Assembly (NCBI RefSeq): GCF_020162115.1
Contig: NZ_CP083911.1
Span: forward strand, 248,001-312,000
Direction of reading: 5' to 3'
From: Tepidimonas taiwanensis
Lineage (GTDB): Bacteria; Pseudomonadota; Gammaproteobacteria; Burkholderiales; Burkholderiaceae_C
Length of the DNA stretch: 64,000 bases
Of this stretch, positions 25,828 to 34,807 are shown piece by piece. Numbering within the stretch: the stretch's first letter is position 1; every line of letters begins with the position of its first letter. The notes under the pieces are model-generated. The model had not been told where the DNA came from and searched no databases. It was given only the letters and a program-made list of their open reading frames with translations. Made by a program: the position numbers and the translations under genes.

Positions 25828-27712
25828 GGTCGGCGGTATCCGTCGCGGCGGCGGGGAGCAGTTGCACCGTGACCGCCGGGGCGGGCCAGCGCAGCGGGCA
25901 GCGCAGCACGCGGCCGTCGCGCGCCAGCCAGCACACGAGCGGCTCGTCCGCGCCCAGCCCGCGCGCGTGCAACGCCACGTCGTCGAGGCGGCGCACGCGC
26001 CACGTCTCGCCCGCGCGCTCGACGGCCAGCCACTCGTCCCCGGCGGCCATGCCGGCGGCTTCCGCCGCTCCGCCGCGCAGCACGTTGCGCAGCCGCAGCG
26101 CGCCGTTGCTTTCGTCGACGCGCAGCCCCAGCCGCTGCGCCAGCGGCGCGGGCTCCTCGACCCAGCGCACGCCGTGGCGCTCCAGCAGCGTGCGCAGCGG
26201 CAACTCGTCGGTGCCGTGCACCCAGGCGTCCAGCTCGGCGTCGAAGGAGCGGCGGCCGAGCCGGCGCAGCACGGCGCGCAAGTCGGCTTCGCGCATCGGG
26301 CCGCCGGCGCAGCGTTGCCACAGCGCGCGCATCACGTCGTCCAGCGTGGCGTGGCCCTCCGCGCGCAGCGTCAGGTCCAGGCACAGCGCCACCAGCGCCC
26401 CCTTGGTGTAGTAGCTGACGGTGGCGTTGGGGGTGTTTTCCTGCACGCGGTAGTACTTGATCCACGCGTCCCAGCTCGCCTGGGCGACGCTGTGCACGTG
26501 CCGCCCCGGGGTTTGCAGCACCTGGTTGATGGTCTTGGCCAGCAGTTGCAGGTGGGTGGCCTGGTCGATGAGGCCCGCGCGCAGCACCAGCAGGTCGTCG
26601 TAGTAGCTGGTAAAGCCCTCGAAGAACCACAGCAGTTCGGTGTGGTTTTCGCGGTCGTAGTCGTAGCGGGTGAATTCGCGCGGGCGCAGCCGCTTGACGT
26701 TCCAGGTGTGGAAATACTCGTGGCTGATCAGGCCCAGCAACGTCGTGTAGCCGTCGCTGGCTTTCAGTGGCGGGGGTGTTTCGTCCGGCGCGTGCAGGCC
26801 CGGCAGCGGGGCCAGCGGCAGGTCGGCGCGCGCACACACCAAGGCCGTCGAGTGCCGGTGTTCCAGCCCGCCGTAGCCGTCCTGCGTGGCGTGCAGCAGA
26901 AACACATAGCGGTCGATGGGCGGCGCACCGTCCGGCCCGTGCCACAGGGCCATGGCCGCTTCGCACACGCGGGCGGTATCGGCCAGCAGGCGCTTTCCGT
27001 CGAACCCGGCGGGTGCGCCGCTGACGACGAAGCGGTGGGGCACGCCCCGCACGGTGAAGTCCTCGCACCAGAAGGCGCCCATTTCCACCGGGCTGTCGGC
27101 CAGCTCGTCGTAGTCGGCAGCCAGGTAGGTACCAAAGCCGTCGCCGTCGGCCCAGCGCCAGGCGGCGGCCGTGCGGCGGCGCGCCCCGGGGGCGGGTGAG
27201 AGCGGGCGCAGTGCGGTGGCCACGCGCCAGCCGTGCGTGGCGTCGCTGGGTTGCAGCGTCAGCGCGTGCGGTTCATCCTCGCGCCCAACGATGCGCAGGC
27301 ACAGGCTGGTGGGGTTGAAAAAGCCCCGGCGCGTGTCCAGGTACGCCGCCCGCACCGATGGGTCGAAGGCGTAGACCTCGTAGGTCAGCGTCAGCGTGGC
27401 GGCGTCACCCGCGTCGATCTGCCAGGTGTTTTTGTCGAGCGCGCGCACCGGCACCGTGTGCCCACCGGCTGACGCCTGCAGCCGTTGCAGGTGCTGCGCA
27501 AACTCGCGCACCAGATAGCTGCCGGGGATCCACACCGGCAGGCTGACGCGCTGCCGTGGCGCGGGACGGTCGATGTCGAGCGTGACGCGCCACAGGTGCG
27601 CGTGCGCGTCGACCACCTCGACCGTGTAGCGGATGGCGGCGGGTGGTGTGCCGCCCCGCGTTGCGCCGGGCACGCGACGCGCAGCCCCCCGCTGCTGCCG
27701 TGGTGTGCTCAT
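25781..27712 (-). CDS. M61-family metallopeptidase with PDZ domain
   Basis: 643 aa. The zinc motif HEYFHTWN (His331, Glu332, His335) and the flanking GGLEHRHSTAL motif define the M61 glycyl aminopeptidase family. A PDZ domain follows in the last third (LRLRNVLRGGAAEAAGMAAGDEWLAVE). No signal peptide is evident, so it is likely cytoplasmic. Such enzymes remove N-terminal glycine or alanine. The start ATG overlaps the dsbC stop by 4 bases, giving coupled translation. Confidence 0.93.
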   Translation of the reverse strand: MSTPRQQRGAARRVPGATRGGTPPAAIRYTVEVVDAHAHLWRVTLDIDRPAPRQRVSLPVWIPGSYLVREFAQHLQRLQASAGGHTVPVRALDKNTWQIDAGDAATLTLTYEVYAFDPSVRAAYLDTRRGFFNPTSLCLRIVGREDEPHALTLQPSDATHGWRVATALRPLSPAPGARRRTAAAWRWADGDGFGTYLAADYDELADSPVEMGAFWCEDFTVRGVPHRFVVSGAPAGFDGKRLLADTARVCEAAMALWHGPDGAPPIDRYVFLLHATQDGYGGLEHRHSTALVCARADLPLAPLPGLHAPDETPPPLKASDGYTTLLGLISHEYFHTWNVKRLRPREFTRYDYDRENHTELLWFFEGFTSYYDDLLVLRAGLIDQATHLQLLAKTINQVLQTPGRHVHSVAQASWDAWIKYYRVQENTPNATVSYYTKGALVALCLDLTLRAEGHATLDDVMRALWQRCAGGPMREADLRAVLRRLGRRSFDAELDAWVHGTDELPLRTLLERHGVRWVEEPAPLAQRLGLRVDESNGALRLRNVLRGGAAEAAGMAAGDEWLAVERAGETWRVRRLDDVALHARGLGADEPLVCWLARDGRVLRCPLRWPAPAVTVQLLPAAATDTADPTAPGTAARASAETR

Positions 27713-28479
27713 TTGCCAGCGCCGGCCTGCGCCAGCAGCGGCTCGAGCCGGTCCAGTCCGACCGCACCGGGCAGCCGCGTGCCGTTGGCCAGGATCGTCG
27801 TCGGCGTGCCGGTGATGCGGTACTTCTGCCCGAAGGCGATGTTGCGCTCCAGCGCCGCGGTGTCACACTTGGCGTCGGCCGGTGGCTCGGGCGGCGTGAC
27901 GCCGCGCTGCATCCAGTCGTTCCACGCCTTGGCGCGGTCGCGCGCGCACCAGATGGCGCGCGATTTGGCTTCCGAATCCTTGCCCAGCACCGGGTAGAGG
28001 AAGGTGTGGATGGTGACGTTGTCGAGCTTGGCCAAGTCGCGCTCGAAGCGCTTGCAAAAGCCGCAGTTGGGGTCGGCGAACACCGCCAGCTTGCGCTGCC
28101 CGTTGCCGCGCACGACGGTAAAGGCGTCCTTGAGTGGCAGGCTCTCGAAGGCGATCGCGGTGAGCTTGTCCAGCCGCTCCTCGGTCAGGTTGGTGCGCGC
28201 CTTGGTGTCGATCAGCACGCCCTGGATCAGGTAGTTGCCCTCGGCGTCGGTATAGAGGATGTCGGTGCCGTTGAGGCGGATCTCGAAGAGGCCGCGCATC
28301 GGGGTCGGGCGCACTTCCTCGATGCGGGGCAGGTTGGGCAGTCGTTCGCTGAGGTTTTTGCGGATGAGCGCTTCGTTGGCGTGGGCGGCGGTGCCCGCCA
28401 CGGCCAGCAGGGCGGCGGAGGCCGCCAGCGCGGCGCGGCGGGGCAGGGCAGAGATGGCGCGGGGCATGTCAGTGTTCAC
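27709..28479 (-). CDS. dsbC: Periplasmic thiol:disulfide isomerase DsbC
   Basis: 256 aa. The signal peptide ends near AAHA (residue about 34). The N-terminal dimerisation domain (RKNLSERLPNLPRIEEVRPT) is followed by the thioredoxin fold with the active site CGFC (Cys139, Cys142) and the cis-proline segment GTPTTILANGTRLPG. It reshuffles wrong disulfides in the periplasm. A second Cys pair (Cys198-type region, WCARD...KCD) is also conserved. It is upstream of the M61 gene and downstream of the hydroxylase on the same strand. Confidence 0.93.
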   Translation of the reverse strand: MNTDMPRAISALPRRAALAASAALLAVAGTAAHANEALIRKNLSERLPNLPRIEEVRPTPMRGLFEIRLNGTDILYTDAEGNYLIQGVLIDTKARTNLTEERLDKLTAIAFESLPLKDAFTVVRGNGQRKLAVFADPNCGFCKRFERDLAKLDNVTIHTFLYPVLGKDSEAKSRAIWCARDRAKAWNDWMQRGVTPPEPPADAKCDTAALERNIAFGQKYRITGTPTTILANGTRLPGAVGLDRLEPLLAQAGAGK

Positions 28480-28601
28480 GGTATGTCGAAAGAAAGGGGC
28501 ACAACGGAGCGCGATGTGATGCGGGGAGGTGCCTTGGCGGTGGGATGCCGGTCATCGCCCATCCCGGTTCGGGTGGACGCGCCAGCGTGTTTCCGGGCGC
28601 C

Positions 28602-29765
28602 TCATGCCGCGGGAGTCAGCGGTTGGCCCGCCGCCTGTTGGATGAGCCAGTGCTTGATCGGTTCCAGCCGGTCGGCCGCGCGCAGGCCCCAGCGGCGCAG
28701 CAGCGCCAGCCGGGGGTCGGGGCTGCCGAACAGCGCGTGCAGCGCATCGGTGGTGGCCTGCATCGCCGCCACCGGCGCGGCGCGCGCGCGCTCGTAACGC
28801 CGCAGCAGCCGCAGGTCGCCCAGCGGTCGCCAGTATTCGCGCTCGCGCAACACCCGGGCGAGCTCGGCGACGTCCCCGAGCCCGACGTTGAGGCCCTGGC
28901 CGGCGAGCGGGTGCATCGCGTGCGCGGCGTCGCCCGCCAGTGCCACACCCGGCCGCACCCACGGGCGCGCGATCGAGAGCTCCAGCGGCCAGCCGGCCGG
29001 CCGGCCCTCGGTGTGCATCGCGCCCAGCGCCGCGCCGCAGGCGGTCTGCACCGCGGCCGCAAATGCGTCGGGCGGTAACGCCAGCAGCTCCGCCGCGCGC
29101 GCGTGCGGCACCGACCACACCAGCGCGACCGTGTGGCCGTGTTCGCCCCCCATCGGCAGCAGGGCGAGAATGCTGTCGCCACAGAACCACTGCCGCGCCA
29201 CGGCGCCGTGCGGCCGCTCGCAGCGCAGCCGCGCCGCCACGGCGGTGTGGGGGTAGGGGTGGCGTTCGTATGCGAATCCCTCGGCGAGGCGGGTGGCGCT
29301 GCGCCGCCCCTCGCAGATGACGGTCAGCGCCGCGCGCGGCCGCGGGGTCTGGTCGGCGTCGAGCCGCTCGATCCCCGGCTGAAAGGCCACCGCCTGCGCG
29401 AGCGTCGCCTCCAGCGCCGGCACATCGACGATCCACGCGAGCGGCGCCGAGGGGGCGGCCGCCGCGTCGAAACGGATCGCCGCGGCGGCGTCGACCGCCG
29501 CGCTGTCTGGCGCGGTGTCAGCGTCGGCGACCCACATGTGGCGCACGGGCGTGACCGCGTCGGGCTCGGTCGGCCAGCCGCGCACCGCGGTGAGCAGCGC
29601 CCGGGAGGCGGCGTTGAGCGCATAGGCCCGGATGTCGGGGGCGTCGCCGGCGGCGGGCGTGCGTTCGACCAGCGCGACGCGCAGCCGCTCGCGCGCCAGC
29701 AGCAGCGCCAACGTGCGGCCGACGATGCCGCCGCCCAGAATCGCGACGTCGTAGAGCTTGCTCAT
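28602..29765 (-). CDS. UbiH/UbiF-family FAD-dependent hydroxylase
   Basis: 387 aa. The N-terminal FAD-binding motif GGGIVGRTLALLLARERLR starts at residue 10. The second FAD motif GDAAHAMHPLAGQGLNVGLG is at about 290. These are the marks of the ubiquinone-ring hydroxylases (UbiH, UbiF, UbiI). They use NAD(P)H and oxygen in ubiquinone synthesis; which ring position this one modifies cannot be told from motifs. The start at 29765 places the Rossmann motif at the N-terminus. A 122-base gap separates it from dsbC. Confidence 0.88.
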   Translation of the reverse strand: MSKLYDVAILGGGIVGRTLALLLARERLRVALVERTPAAGDAPDIRAYALNAASRALLTAVRGWPTEPDAVTPVRHMWVADADTAPDSAAVDAAAAIRFDAAAAPSAPLAWIVDVPALEATLAQAVAFQPGIERLDADQTPRPRAALTVICEGRRSATRLAEGFAYERHPYPHTAVAARLRCERPHGAVARQWFCGDSILALLPMGGEHGHTVALVWSVPHARAAELLALPPDAFAAAVQTACGAALGAMHTEGRPAGWPLELSIARPWVRPGVALAGDAAHAMHPLAGQGLNVGLGDVAELARVLREREYWRPLGDLRLLRRYERARAAPVAAMQATTDALHALFGSPDPRLALLRRWGLRAADRLEPIKHWLIQQAAGQPLTPAA

Positions 29766-30145
29766 GCGGCCATTGTAGGACCGGGGCCGTGACCACGTCG
29801 TGGACCCGTGCGATGCATCCTTGCGATCGCGAGTCGTGATACTGCCGTGCGATATGGCTCCGGATACGGCTCCGTCACGGTTTTGTCTTGAGTCCCCAGC
29901 TGTCCTCACAAGCACAGGACGCTGCGGAGGAGGTGAAAAAGTTCTTTGTGCCGGATCAATAGGCCAGATAAAGGGGGGCTGTGCGATGGGGCGCCGCGGT
30001 GGCCGGCCCGCGGGGTGGCGCTGGAGGCACAATGTGCGCCATCGGCCCCGTTCTGTCGGGTTGTCGATCCCTTTTCATCGGGTATGCCCGTGTGTTGCCC
30101 TGGCATCGGGCACGCCACCCTCACCGTCTGCGGAGTTGGCTCACC
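29766..30145. other. Intergenic region with a possible 3' gene remnant
   Basis: About 380 bases with no start-to-stop gene. On the plus strand a frame near 29882-29950 ends FVLSPQLSSQAQD-AAEEVKKFFVPDQ and a stop. That composition looks more like a real protein end than random GC-rich translation, but nothing recognisable lies upstream of it. AGGAGG at 29927-29932 falls within this frame. Confidence 0.35.
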
Positions 30146-31048
30146 ATGAACGACACCGACGCCACGCTGGACCTCACGCTGGAGCAGTTGTGGATTTACC
30201 CGGTCAAGTCTTGTGCCGGCATTCGCCTGCGCGCGGTGGAGCTGCTGGAGACGGGCCTGGAGTGGGACCGCACCTGGATGGTCGTGGACGCGGACGGGGA
30301 GTTCGTCTCGCAGCGGGAGCTGCCGCGCATGGCGTTGATCCAGCCGCGCTTTCGCATGGGGCAGCTGGAGCTGCGAGCGCCGGGGATGCTGTCGCTGCAC
30401 CTGGCGCTGGACGCGGCCGAGCGGCCGTGCCGGGTGCGCGTCTGGGACGACACGGTGGACGCCTACGACATGGGGGACATTGCGGCGCAGTGGTTCACGG
30501 ATTTCCTGGGGCCGGATCTGCCGCCCGGGATGGGGCCGCTGCGGCTCGTGCGCTTCGACCCGGACGAGCGGCGGCTGTCGCCAGCACGCTGGACCGGTGG
30601 GGTCGAGGCACCCAACACGTTCAGTGACGGTTTCCCGGTGCTGGTGCTGTCGGCCGCGTCGCTCGCGGACGTCAACGAGCGGCTGGCGCTGCAGGGCCTG
30701 CCGCCCGTGGGGGTGGAGCGCTTTCGGCCCAACGTGGTGATCGGCGGTGTCGGCCCCTACGACGAAGACCGGCTCGACCGTATCGCTTGGCACGCGGATG
30801 CGGCACCGGACGACGCACCGGCGGTCGAGCTGCGGCTCGTCAAGCCGTGCGCGCGCTGCAGCATCCCCGACGTGGACCCGACGACCGGTGCGCCGGACGG
30901 GCGCGTGAGCCCGTTGCTGCGCACCTATCGCCAGGACCGGCGGCTGATGGGCGCGGTGACGCTCGGGATGAACGCGATCGTGCGGCGCGGCGATGGCCAG
31001 ATGCTGCACGAGGGGATGCGCGGCGTGGGGCACTGGGGCGCGTGGTGA
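30146..31048 (+). CDS. MOSC-domain protein (N-terminal beta-barrel plus MOSC)
   Basis: 300 aa. The N-terminal MOSC beta-barrel (LEQLWIYPVKSCAGI, VVDADGEFVSQREL, MALIQPRF) is followed by the MOSC sulfurtransferase-type domain (NVVIGGVGPYDED, LRLVKPCARCSIPDVDP). The Cys in KPCARC is the conserved residue used by this group, related to mARC proteins, to bind the molybdenum cofactor. Probable reductase or sulfur-carrier role in the cytoplasm. The ATG at 30146 is not preceded by a strong ribosome binding site. Confidence 0.88.
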   Translation: MNDTDATLDLTLEQLWIYPVKSCAGIRLRAVELLETGLEWDRTWMVVDADGEFVSQRELPRMALIQPRFRMGQLELRAPGMLSLHLALDAAERPCRVRVWDDTVDAYDMGDIAAQWFTDFLGPDLPPGMGPLRLVRFDPDERRLSPARWTGGVEAPNTFSDGFPVLVLSAASLADVNERLALQGLPPVGVERFRPNVVIGGVGPYDEDRLDRIAWHADAAPDDAPAVELRLVKPCARCSIPDVDPTTGAPDGRVSPLLRTYRQDRRLMGAVTLGMNAIVRRGDGQMLHEGMRGVGHWGAW

Positions 31049-31182
31049 GGCGGCGGGCCGTGGCGGCCGGCGGGTAGCGTTGTTCGCGGTGCCCGGCCGG
31101 TAGAATCGGGCGCTCGACCGGTCGCCGGGCGGCGCATGGGCGCGGCCCGGTGGCGTTTTCTTTTTTGGACGACCTCCCCGCC

Positions 31183-32277
31183 ATGAGCCTGAAATGCGGC
31201 ATCGTGGGCCTGCCCAACGTCGGCAAGTCCACCCTCTTCAACGCGCTGACCAAGGCCGGCATCGCCGCCGAAAATTACCCGTTTTGCACCATCGAGCCCA
31301 ACGTTGGCGTGGTCGAGGTGCCGGACCCGCGCCTGCAGCAGCTCGCCGCGATCGTCAAGCCGCAGCGCGTGGTGCCGGCGATCGTCGAGTTCGTCGACAT
31401 CGCGGGGCTCGTGGCCGGGGCGAGCCAGGGGGAGGGCTTGGGCAACCAGTTCCTCGCGCACATCCGCGAGACGGACGCGATCATCAACGTCGTGCGCTGC
31501 TTCGACGATCCCAACATCGTGCACGTGGCGGGCCGGGTCGACCCGGTGGCGGACATCGAGGTGATCCAGACCGAGCTGTGCCTGGCCGACCTGGGCACGG
31601 TGGACAAGGCGCTGCAGCGCTATCAGAAGGCGGCCAAGAGCGGCAACGACAAGGAAGCCGCGAAGATGGTCGCGCTGCTGGGGCGGGTGCGCGCGGTGCT
31701 CGACGAGGGGCGCCCGGTGCGGGTGCTGGCGCTCACCGACGAGGAGCGCGCGCTGCTCAAGCCGCTGTGCCTGATCACGGCCAAACCGGCGATGTTCGTC
31801 GGCAACGTGGCGGAAGACGGTTTCCACGACAACCCGCTGCTGGCGCAGCTGCAGGCGTACGCCGAGCGGCAGGGCGCGCCGGTCGTGGCCATTTGCGCGA
31901 AGATCGAGGCCGAACTCGCCGACATGGACGACGCCGACAAGGCCGAATTTCTGCGCGAGCTGGGGCTAGAGGAGCCGGGCCTCAACCGCCTGATCCGCGC
32001 CGCCTACCAGCTGCTGGGGCTGCAGACCTACTTCACCGCCGGCGAAAAGGAAGTGCGCGCCTGGACCATCCCGATCGGTGCCACCGCGCCGCAGGCAGCG
32101 GGCGTGATCCACAGCGATTTCGAGCGCGGCTTCATCCGCGCGCAGACGATCGCCTTCGACGACTTCATCCGCTACGGCGGGGAGCAGGGGGCCAAGGAGG
32201 CGGGGCGCATGCGCGCCGAAGGCAAGGACTACGTCGTGCAGGACGGCGACGTGATCCACTTCCTCTTCAACGTCTGA
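31183..32277 (+). CDS. ychF: Redox-regulated ATPase YchF (Obg-like)
   Basis: 364 aa, the standard length. The P-loop GLPNVGKST is at residues 8-16 and the G3 motif DIAGLVAGASQGEGLGNQF is intact. The base-recognition segment reads FVGNVAED instead of NKxD, which is why YchF prefers ATP. A C-terminal TGS domain ends with EGKDYVVQDGDVIHFLFNV. It associates with ribosomes and modulates oxidative stress responses. Its end overlaps the convergent dabA end by 11 bases. Confidence 0.98.
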   Translation: MSLKCGIVGLPNVGKSTLFNALTKAGIAAENYPFCTIEPNVGVVEVPDPRLQQLAAIVKPQRVVPAIVEFVDIAGLVAGASQGEGLGNQFLAHIRETDAIINVVRCFDDPNIVHVAGRVDPVADIEVIQTELCLADLGTVDKALQRYQKAAKSGNDKEAAKMVALLGRVRAVLDEGRPVRVLALTDEERALLKPLCLITAKPAMFVGNVAEDGFHDNPLLAQLQAYAERQGAPVVAICAKIEAELADMDDADKAEFLRELGLEEPGLNRLIRAAYQLLGLQTYFTAGEKEVRAWTIPIGATAPQAAGVIHSDFERGFIRAQTIAFDDFIRYGGEQGAKEAGRMRAEGKDYVVQDGDVIHFLFNV

Positions 32278-34756
32278 CGTCCGGCAGCGCCTGCCACTGG
32301 CCCGCGACGTAGCGGTAGACGGTGTCGGCGTCGAGCCGCCACAGGTGCAGCCAGCCGTGTTCGACGAGGTGGCGCACGGTGGTGTGGCGTTCGATGACCG
32401 CCTCGATGCGCGCGGCCGGCGCGGCGATGACGACCGTCAGCCGCAGGGGCTCGTGCATCCAGCGCTGCCCGTCGTGCAGCGACTGGCGCGCGAGCCCGAT
32501 GCGCAGGTCGCCGCCATTGCCCTCGAAGACGCCGAGCACGCCGCCGACCACGTTGTGCAACACCTTGTTGCCGCTGCCGTACAGCCGCGGCTCGCACTGG
32601 GACGCGTGGTACTGCCAGTTGATCCAGTGCGTCACCAGCATCGGCGCGGTCATCAGCAGCTCCAGCAGGCTGCCGTCCGTGTCCTGCGCGGCGTCGTAGT
32701 CGTGCAGGAACACCCGCCCGTCCAGCGACTGCCCGCGTGTGAGGGACCGCGGCGCGATGAGGAACGCGGCGTTGCCGGCCAGCCCCCATTCCGGGCGCGT
32801 TTGTGCGCCATCACTGGCGCGCCGGCGCAGCCACCGCGCCAGTGACGGCCCGTTCGTGGCGGCAGGCAGGTCGAGTGTCGGCGCGCGCTCCCGGCGGACC
32901 GCTTCGGCCGCGCGCACGAACGCGGCCTGCAGCGCCTCCAGCGCGCGCTGGCTGGGCGCGGGCAGCAGGTCCGTGTCGAACCACTCGACCTCGTCGGTGG
33001 TGGTGTTGTGCAGCGCCGCGACGAAGACCGTCGTGGCGGGGACGGTGATCCCGTGCGCAGACAGGCCCGCGCGGACCGCCGGGTCGTTGAGCAACTGCGC
33101 CAGCACGCGCGCGTTGACCTCGCCGGTCTGGCCGCCGCAGGCACCGCAGTCCAGCGCGGCCACGTGGGGGTTGTTGGCGCTCTGGCTGCCGTGGCCGACC
33201 AGCGCGACCAACGGGGCGAGCCCCGCGTGCAGCCCCATCGCGCGCAGCACGCGCGCGGCCAGCGCAATTCGCTCTTCCAGCGGGATGCCGCCGAGCGCCG
33301 GACGGCACACCGGCCGCAGGCGCGCGGGCAACCCTTCGGCATCGTCGTTGGGGCGCGGGGACGCCGGGGGGCGCAGCCAGCGCAGCAGCGCGCCGCCGTA
33401 GAGCCAACCGGCCGCCTCGACGAAGGGGAACGCCGCCAGCGGCCAGTGCGCGCCGGCGCCGCGCTGGTCCGCGCGCGCCAGGGCCCGCTGCCGCAACGCG
33501 GCCACGTCTGCGGGCTGGACGTCCGCGGGCGGGTCTACCGTCCCGGTGGCCCCGGCCGGGGCGTCCGTGACCTCCAGTGCAGGGGCCAACAGCCCCGGCA
33601 GTTGCGGGCGGCACGCCGGCGTGCCGATCGGGGTGTAGGCGATCGGCAACCCGAAAAAGCCGGCAAACCCCAGCGTCTGCACGTGCGGGGTGGTCGCCTC
33701 CAGCGCCCGGCGCAGCCGCTCGCTGCGCACGTCGATGCAAAACACCACTTGGGCTTCTGGGGGTTGCGGCGTGGTGGACGCCCCGGCGTGGCGCAGCGTG
33801 TGCAGCAGGGTGCGCTGGTAGTCGATGTCGAGGGCGGTCTGCCAGATCTCATCGACGCGCAGCGCGGCGTCGGCCGCGGCGAGGTGCGCGTCGACCTGCG
33901 ACCACGCCGCGTGCAGGCCCGCGAAAGCCGCCTGCGCATGCCGCGCGGCGTCGCCTTCCAGCAGGATCGCGCCCCAGGCCAGCCGCAGCGCCAGCAGCTC
34001 GCGCAGGTGTGGATCGCGCCCACCGGCGAGCCGCGCCTGCCAGTCCAGGTAGGCGCAGTACGACGCCCAGCCGTTGACGGTGAGCAGCAGCGCCTCCAGG
34101 TAGTCCGCCCACCGCGCCGGGGGCAGCCCCAGCTTGCCGAGCACCCAGCGTTCCGCCTCGGCCGGGGTCGGGGGCAGGTGGGCGAGCGACGCCCCCAGCC
34201 GCGGCAGGCCCATCAGCGTCCCGATGCCGTGATCGTGCAGCAGGGTCTCGCGCCAGAAGGCGTACAGACCGCCGTCGCGGCGCGGCTGCCAGTCGGCCTG
34301 GTGGCGGTCGAAGTAGGCCGCGCAGGTCTGGCTGATCTGGTGCGTGACCGCGTCGCGCCACGGCAGCCGGTGGTGCCGGTTCGGCTCGGCGTCCAGCAGG
34401 TCGATCAGCAGCGGCAGGCGCGGCAGCGACGGCTCCGCCGCCAGGGCCGCCACGCATGCGTCGGCGTCCAACCCCGCGGCGGGCGGGGGCTGCAGGCGCT
34501 CGATCGCCTCCTCCAGATCCGCCCGCGTGACGCGGCCGCTGGCCCAGGCCTCGCGCACCAGCGCGCGCGGCGGCAGCACGCGCACGCCCCCCAGCACCGC
34601 CAGCCGGGCGGCGACCGTGCGCAGCGGCTGGCCGATGCGGCCCCAGTGGGGGTTGACCGCGATCGCGCGGTCCAGCGGCCACGCGGGGGCGATGGCCGCA
34701 CACGCCTGTTCACAGGCGGCCTCGATCTGCAAGGGGAGGGCGTCGGTCGGGTTCAT
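32267..34756 (-). CDS. dabA: DabA, subunit of an energy-coupled inorganic carbon pump
   Basis: 829 aa, DUF2309 family. The predicted zinc-site residues are all present: Cys340 and Asp342 (VVFCIDVRSERLRR), His522 (LVALVGHGSQSAN) and Cys537 (ALDCGACGG). The 15-residue His-Cys spacing equals that known for Halothiobacillus DabA2. With DabB it is thought to work as a cation-driven vectorial carbonic anhydrase that traps bicarbonate in the cytoplasm. It follows dabB by 51 bases on the same strand. Confidence 0.92.
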   Translation of the reverse strand: MNPTDALPLQIEAACEQACAAIAPAWPLDRAIAVNPHWGRIGQPLRTVAARLAVLGGVRVLPPRALVREAWASGRVTRADLEEAIERLQPPPAAGLDADACVAALAAEPSLPRLPLLIDLLDAEPNRHHRLPWRDAVTHQISQTCAAYFDRHQADWQPRRDGGLYAFWRETLLHDHGIGTLMGLPRLGASLAHLPPTPAEAERWVLGKLGLPPARWADYLEALLLTVNGWASYCAYLDWQARLAGGRDPHLRELLALRLAWGAILLEGDAARHAQAAFAGLHAAWSQVDAHLAAADAALRVDEIWQTALDIDYQRTLLHTLRHAGASTTPQPPEAQVVFCIDVRSERLRRALEATTPHVQTLGFAGFFGLPIAYTPIGTPACRPQLPGLLAPALEVTDAPAGATGTVDPPADVQPADVAALRQRALARADQRGAGAHWPLAAFPFVEAAGWLYGGALLRWLRPPASPRPNDDAEGLPARLRPVCRPALGGIPLEERIALAARVLRAMGLHAGLAPLVALVGHGSQSANNPHVAALDCGACGGQTGEVNARVLAQLLNDPAVRAGLSAHGITVPATTVFVAALHNTTTDEVEWFDTDLLPAPSQRALEALQAAFVRAAEAVRRERAPTLDLPAATNGPSLARWLRRRASDGAQTRPEWGLAGNAAFLIAPRSLTRGQSLDGRVFLHDYDAAQDTDGSLLELLMTAPMLVTHWINWQYHASQCEPRLYGSGNKVLHNVVGGVLGVFEGNGGDLRIGLARQSLHDGQRWMHEPLRLTVVIAAPAARIEAVIERHTTVRHLVEHGWLHLWRLDADTVYRYVAGQWQALPDVRR

Positions 34757-34807
34757 GGGCGCTCCGGTTCAGGGGCAGTGGGTCGGGTGACGGGTCAAGT
34801 GATCGCG

